Shown in pieces: positions 61,604 through 64,000 of a stretch of 64,000 bases of DNA. Location: positions 1-64,000 of the forward strand of contig CASEIL010000007.1 of assembly GCA_949288065.1 (NCBI GenBank), given 5' to 3'. The DNA is from an uncultured Phascolarctobacterium sp. (GTDB taxonomy: Bacteria > Bacillota > Negativicutes > Acidaminococcales > Acidaminococcaceae). Both the position numbers and the translations under genes were made by a program. Every line of letters begins with the position of its first letter. The stretch's first letter is position 1. Under the pieces are notes generated by a model. That model was not told the origin of the DNA and made no database searches. It was given only the letters and a program-made list of their open reading frames with translations.

Positions 61604-63269
61604 GTGTGTTCTCCTTTGCCTTAAATAAATTTTTAATTTTTTTATAAAGAGGAATTTCCTCCTGCTCAGCAAGCATGTCGAAGAAGGTTTTAGCCACCAC
61701 GTTGGTAAAGAAAATTAAGAGCGACAGCACAAAAACAGCGTCAAACTTTTCAAAGTATTGCAGCTCTTTAATTTTTGTGGTAATAACCATCGTCCGCGCG
61801 CCTGCCAAAAATACAATGGCGCTGATTGTTACCATGGCGTTAACAAAAAAGTAGCTCAGCATCTGGCAGATGGTTGCCCGCGAATTGGGGATAACTACTT
61901 TAATAACCGTTTGCAGCCAGGTATCGCCCATTAAAAGGCCCGTCGTTTCCCAGCTTTCATTCATTTTGGCAAGCGACGATTTTATCATTAAATACGGCGT
62001 GGTAAAAAAGTGCAGAATGTTGGCGATAATTAAAATGGCAAACGTGCTTTGCAGCGGCGTGCCCGAAAAGATAAAGATAAACGCAACGCCCAGCACCATG
62101 CCCGGCACCGTGTTGGTAACCATGGCGATAACATCCATAATAATTTTGCAGTACTTGTTTAAATCGCTGCGGGCGTTAACCATTGCCGCCGCGTAGCACA
62201 GCACTGTGCCCAGCACCGCCGTTATGCCCGCCACCATTACGGAGTTAAAATAAACATCGCCCAGCGCGTTATCGCTCAGCACGCGCTTAATGGTATCAAG
62301 CGTAAACACCGGCTGGTACGGCCAGCTTTTAACAAACGGCACAATAAACATAATGGCAAATACCGCCACAAACAACAGCGCCACCGCCGCAAAAAACAGC
62401 CCAAAAGCACCGTCGCGCGTAAGCGAGCGCTGCACCTCGTACTTACTGATTTTGTTATAGCGGAAGTTAAAGCGCTCCATATAGCGCAGCAGCATTACGC
62501 TGACCACCGAAGGCACCAGCATTGCCATGGCGATAACGCTGCCGCTGGCAAAATCGGGCAGCGCGCCCATCATTTTCATGTACAGCATTACCGCCGCCAC
62601 CTCGTACTCGCCGCCGATGGAAACCGGAATGCCAAAATCCGTAAAACTTAAAAAGAACGAAAGGATAAACGCCGCCATTAAGCTGCCCAAAAGCGGGCGC
62701 ACCGCCGTCATCCAAAACGTGCGCAGCGTGCTGTCGCCCATTATTTTAGAAACCGTAATAAAGTTCTTATCTATGTAATAAAACGCGTTGTACAGCACCA
62801 AAAACGCCGGCGGCAGCGTGTAAACAATGTACGATATTAACAGCCCCCAGAACCCGTAAATCGGGAACAGCTGCGTGCCCACCAGCTGCGTTACCAACCC
62901 CTGCTTGCCAAACGAATAAATAACGGCAAAGCCATAGGTAATGGAAGGCAGAAACATTGGCATCATAATAACCAGCTGCAAACATTCCTTAACCCTTGCG
63001 GGGATGCGCGTTAAATGCAGCCCGTAAGCCAGCATAAAGGCCAGCACCGTGGTTATCGCCGCCTCCAGTGCGGATATAACAAAGCTATTGCGGAACGCCG
63101 CTAAAAACTCGCCGTCCGTTAAAATGGCAGCGTAATTGCCAGGGCCGATGCCGCCATCCGTTTGCAGCGATTTATACGCCAAATTTGCCAGCGGCAGCCC
63201 CAAAAAGAAGGCAAACGCAATGCACACAAACCAAAAACAGAATTTTAATTCAAAGCTTTTTCTGTTCAT
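61587..63269 (-). CDS. phnU: 2-aminoethylphosphonate ABC transporter permease (fused two-domain)
   Basis: A 560-residue permease with about twelve membrane helices and two binding-protein-dependent transport domains. Each half holds the EAA-type loop that contacts the ATPase (MGDSTLRTFWMTAVRPLLGS near residue 180; MGDTWLQTVIKVVIPNSRAT near residue 455). In many bacteria this is PhnU and PhnV on two chains; here they are one protein. It overlaps the ATPase gene by 4 nt upstream and phnS downstream. Confidence 0.9.
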   Translation of the reverse strand: MNRKSFELKFCFWFVCIAFAFFLGLPLANLAYKSLQTDGGIGPGNYAAILTDGEFLAAFRNSFVISALEAAITTVLAFMLAYGLHLTRIPARVKECLQLVIMMPMFLPSITYGFAVIYSFGKQGLVTQLVGTQLFPIYGFWGLLISYIVYTLPPAFLVLYNAFYYIDKNFITVSKIMGDSTLRTFWMTAVRPLLGSLMAAFILSFFLSFTDFGIPVSIGGEYEVAAVMLYMKMMGALPDFASGSVIAMAMLVPSVVSVMLLRYMERFNFRYNKISKYEVQRSLTRDGAFGLFFAAVALLFVAVFAIMFIVPFVKSWPYQPVFTLDTIKRVLSDNALGDVYFNSVMVAGITAVLGTVLCYAAAMVNARSDLNKYCKIIMDVIAMVTNTVPGMVLGVAFIFIFSGTPLQSTFAILIIANILHFFTTPYLMIKSSLAKMNESWETTGLLMGDTWLQTVIKVVIPNSRATICQMLSYFFVNAMVTISAIVFLAGARTMVITTKIKELQYFEKFDAVFVLSLLIFFTNVVAKTFFDMLAEQEEIPLYKKIKNLFKAKENTHEKFC

Positions 63270-64000
63270 CTGGCAACTCCAGCAACGGCAGCGGGCATAT
63301 CGCCAAACAGGCGGAAAATATTATCGCGCTTAATGCGCAGCTGCGAAAGGATGAAGCGCTCTACAAACTGGGTGCGCGGCGCGGTAACAATGGCGTGCGG
63401 CGCATCGTACTGGCTAATTTGCCCATCGTTAATAATCAGCACCTTGTCGGATAAGGTCAGCGCCTCCTCCGGGTCGTGCGTTACAATGATGGTTGTTAAA
63501 TTGTACTGCTTGGCAATCAGCTGAATGCGCTCTTTGATAGATTCTTTAATAACGCCGTCCAGCGCGCTTAAAGGTTCGTCCAAAAGCAAAATTTTCGGCT
63601 TCATAACCAGCGTGCGTGCCAGCGCCACCCTTTGCTTCTGCCCGCCGCTCAGCTGGTCAATGCGTTTGTTTAAATGCTCCTTTAAGCCTAACAGCTCAAT
63701 CAGCTCCTGCACCTCGGCAGGCGAAGAAATGCCCGGCTTGTTGCGCAAGCCGTACACCATGTTTTCGTAGGCGTTAAGGTTGGGGAACAGCGCGTAATCC
63801 TGAAACACAATGTTAAAGCCGCGGTCCTTCATCGGCACGCCGGTTAAATCCTTACCGTCAAAAATAATCTGCCCTTCGTCAATTTCCGTCAGCCCCAAAA
63901 TGGCGTTCAGCAGCGTGGTTTTGCCGCTGCCGGAAGGGCCTAAAATAGAAACAATTTCGCTGTCGCCAATATCCAGCGAAATACCGTCCAAAATCACCTT
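63266..64000 (-). CDS. phnT: 2-aminoethylphosphonate ABC transporter ATPase, N-terminus outside window
   Basis: An ABC ATPase of more than 240 residues with Walker A GPSGSGKTTLLN, the Q-loop VFQDYALFPN, signature LSGGQKQRVALART, Walker B ILLLDEPLSALD and the H-loop THD. The window ends inside the frame: the GTG at 63997 is not a convincing start, since the sequence already reads as the middle of the first strand (VILDGISLDIGDSE). It powers the permease and is the most upstream visible gene of the operon. Confidence 0.9.
   Translation of the reverse strand, partial: KVILDGISLDIGDSEIVSILGPSGSGKTTLLNAILGLTEIDEGQIIFDGKDLTGVPMKDRGFNIVFQDYALFPNLNAYENMVYGLRNKPGISSPAEVQELIELLGLKEHLNKRIDQLSGGQKQRVALARTLVMKPKILLLDEPLSALDGVIKESIKERIQLIAKQYNLTTIIVTHDPEEALTLSDKVLIINDGQISQYDAPHAIVTAPRTQFVERFILSQLRIKRDNIFRLFGDMPAAVAGVAR

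Overview
This window looks like a chromosome segment from a diderm Firmicute of the class Negativicutes. It could be from the Acidaminococcus/Phascolarctobacterium/Selenomonas side, but I cannot fix the genus. The Firmicute signs are the gene order yybS-gdpP-rplI-dnaB, LexA boxes of the CGAAC-N4-GTTYG type and a YneA-like gene. The outer-membrane signs are an OmpM porin with an SLH domain, a FadL-type protein and two autotransporters ending in Phe. A lysine/ornithine decarboxylase of the kind that supplies peptidoglycan polyamines, and 2-hydroxyacyl-CoA dehydratase activase-like proteins, fit the same class. Base composition is about even, but the DUF4143 ATPase and the autotransporter passengers are clearly AT-richer.

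Left end (1-12.5 kb): a redox/stress block. A MerR regulator lies beside a Tat-exported DUF362 protein broken by a 53-bp tandem duplication. Further on are an Fe-S membrane protein/Cys-rich protein/flavodoxin operon, tatAC, and a carboxymuconolactone decarboxylase-like/cupin operon. Three of these promoters share an unusual 19-bp spacer with a MerR-type dyad, so they look like one regulon. The SLH porin gene has a leader of roughly 345 nt that can fold to hide or expose its ribosome binding site. A LysR gene is multiply frameshifted and an MFS gene has an in-frame stop.

Middle (12.5-33.7 kb): DUF2130 and patatin genes; a PNPOx-like/EamA pair; rrf2-HD-mnmA-secreted protein; an AEC transporter; an SOS-controlled YneA-like division inhibitor; tRNA-Lys; a two-gene activase/dehydratase-like pair; secreted and DUF535 proteins; and a polyphosphate cluster (ppk1, a degenerate Ppx paralogue, and a divergent canonical Ppx/GppA).

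Right half (33.7-64 kb): autotransporter 1; dnaB-rplI-gdpP-yybS; gluQ; two tandem FAD-linked oxidases; a Fic protein with an HTH; a FadL-like gene without a clear start; a TPR-like protein; the Orn/Lys decarboxylase; serS; five tRNAs (Lys, Glu, Val, Asp, Phe); two secreted proteins; a dicarboxylate/amino-acid symporter; a DUF4143 ATPase tightly bounded by three 44-bp palindromic repeats; autotransporter 2, with an almost identical translocator to the first and flanked by duplicated terminators; and a 2-aminoethylphosphonate cluster whose transaminase is frameshifted and which runs off the right edge.

Best candidates for something undescribed: the repeat-bounded DUF4143 cassette with its promoter between two repeats, the porin leader RNA, and the 19-bp-spacer regulon. 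Four genes are broken (DUF362, LysR, MFS, phnW). Real decay, phase variation and assembly error cannot be told apart from sequence alone.
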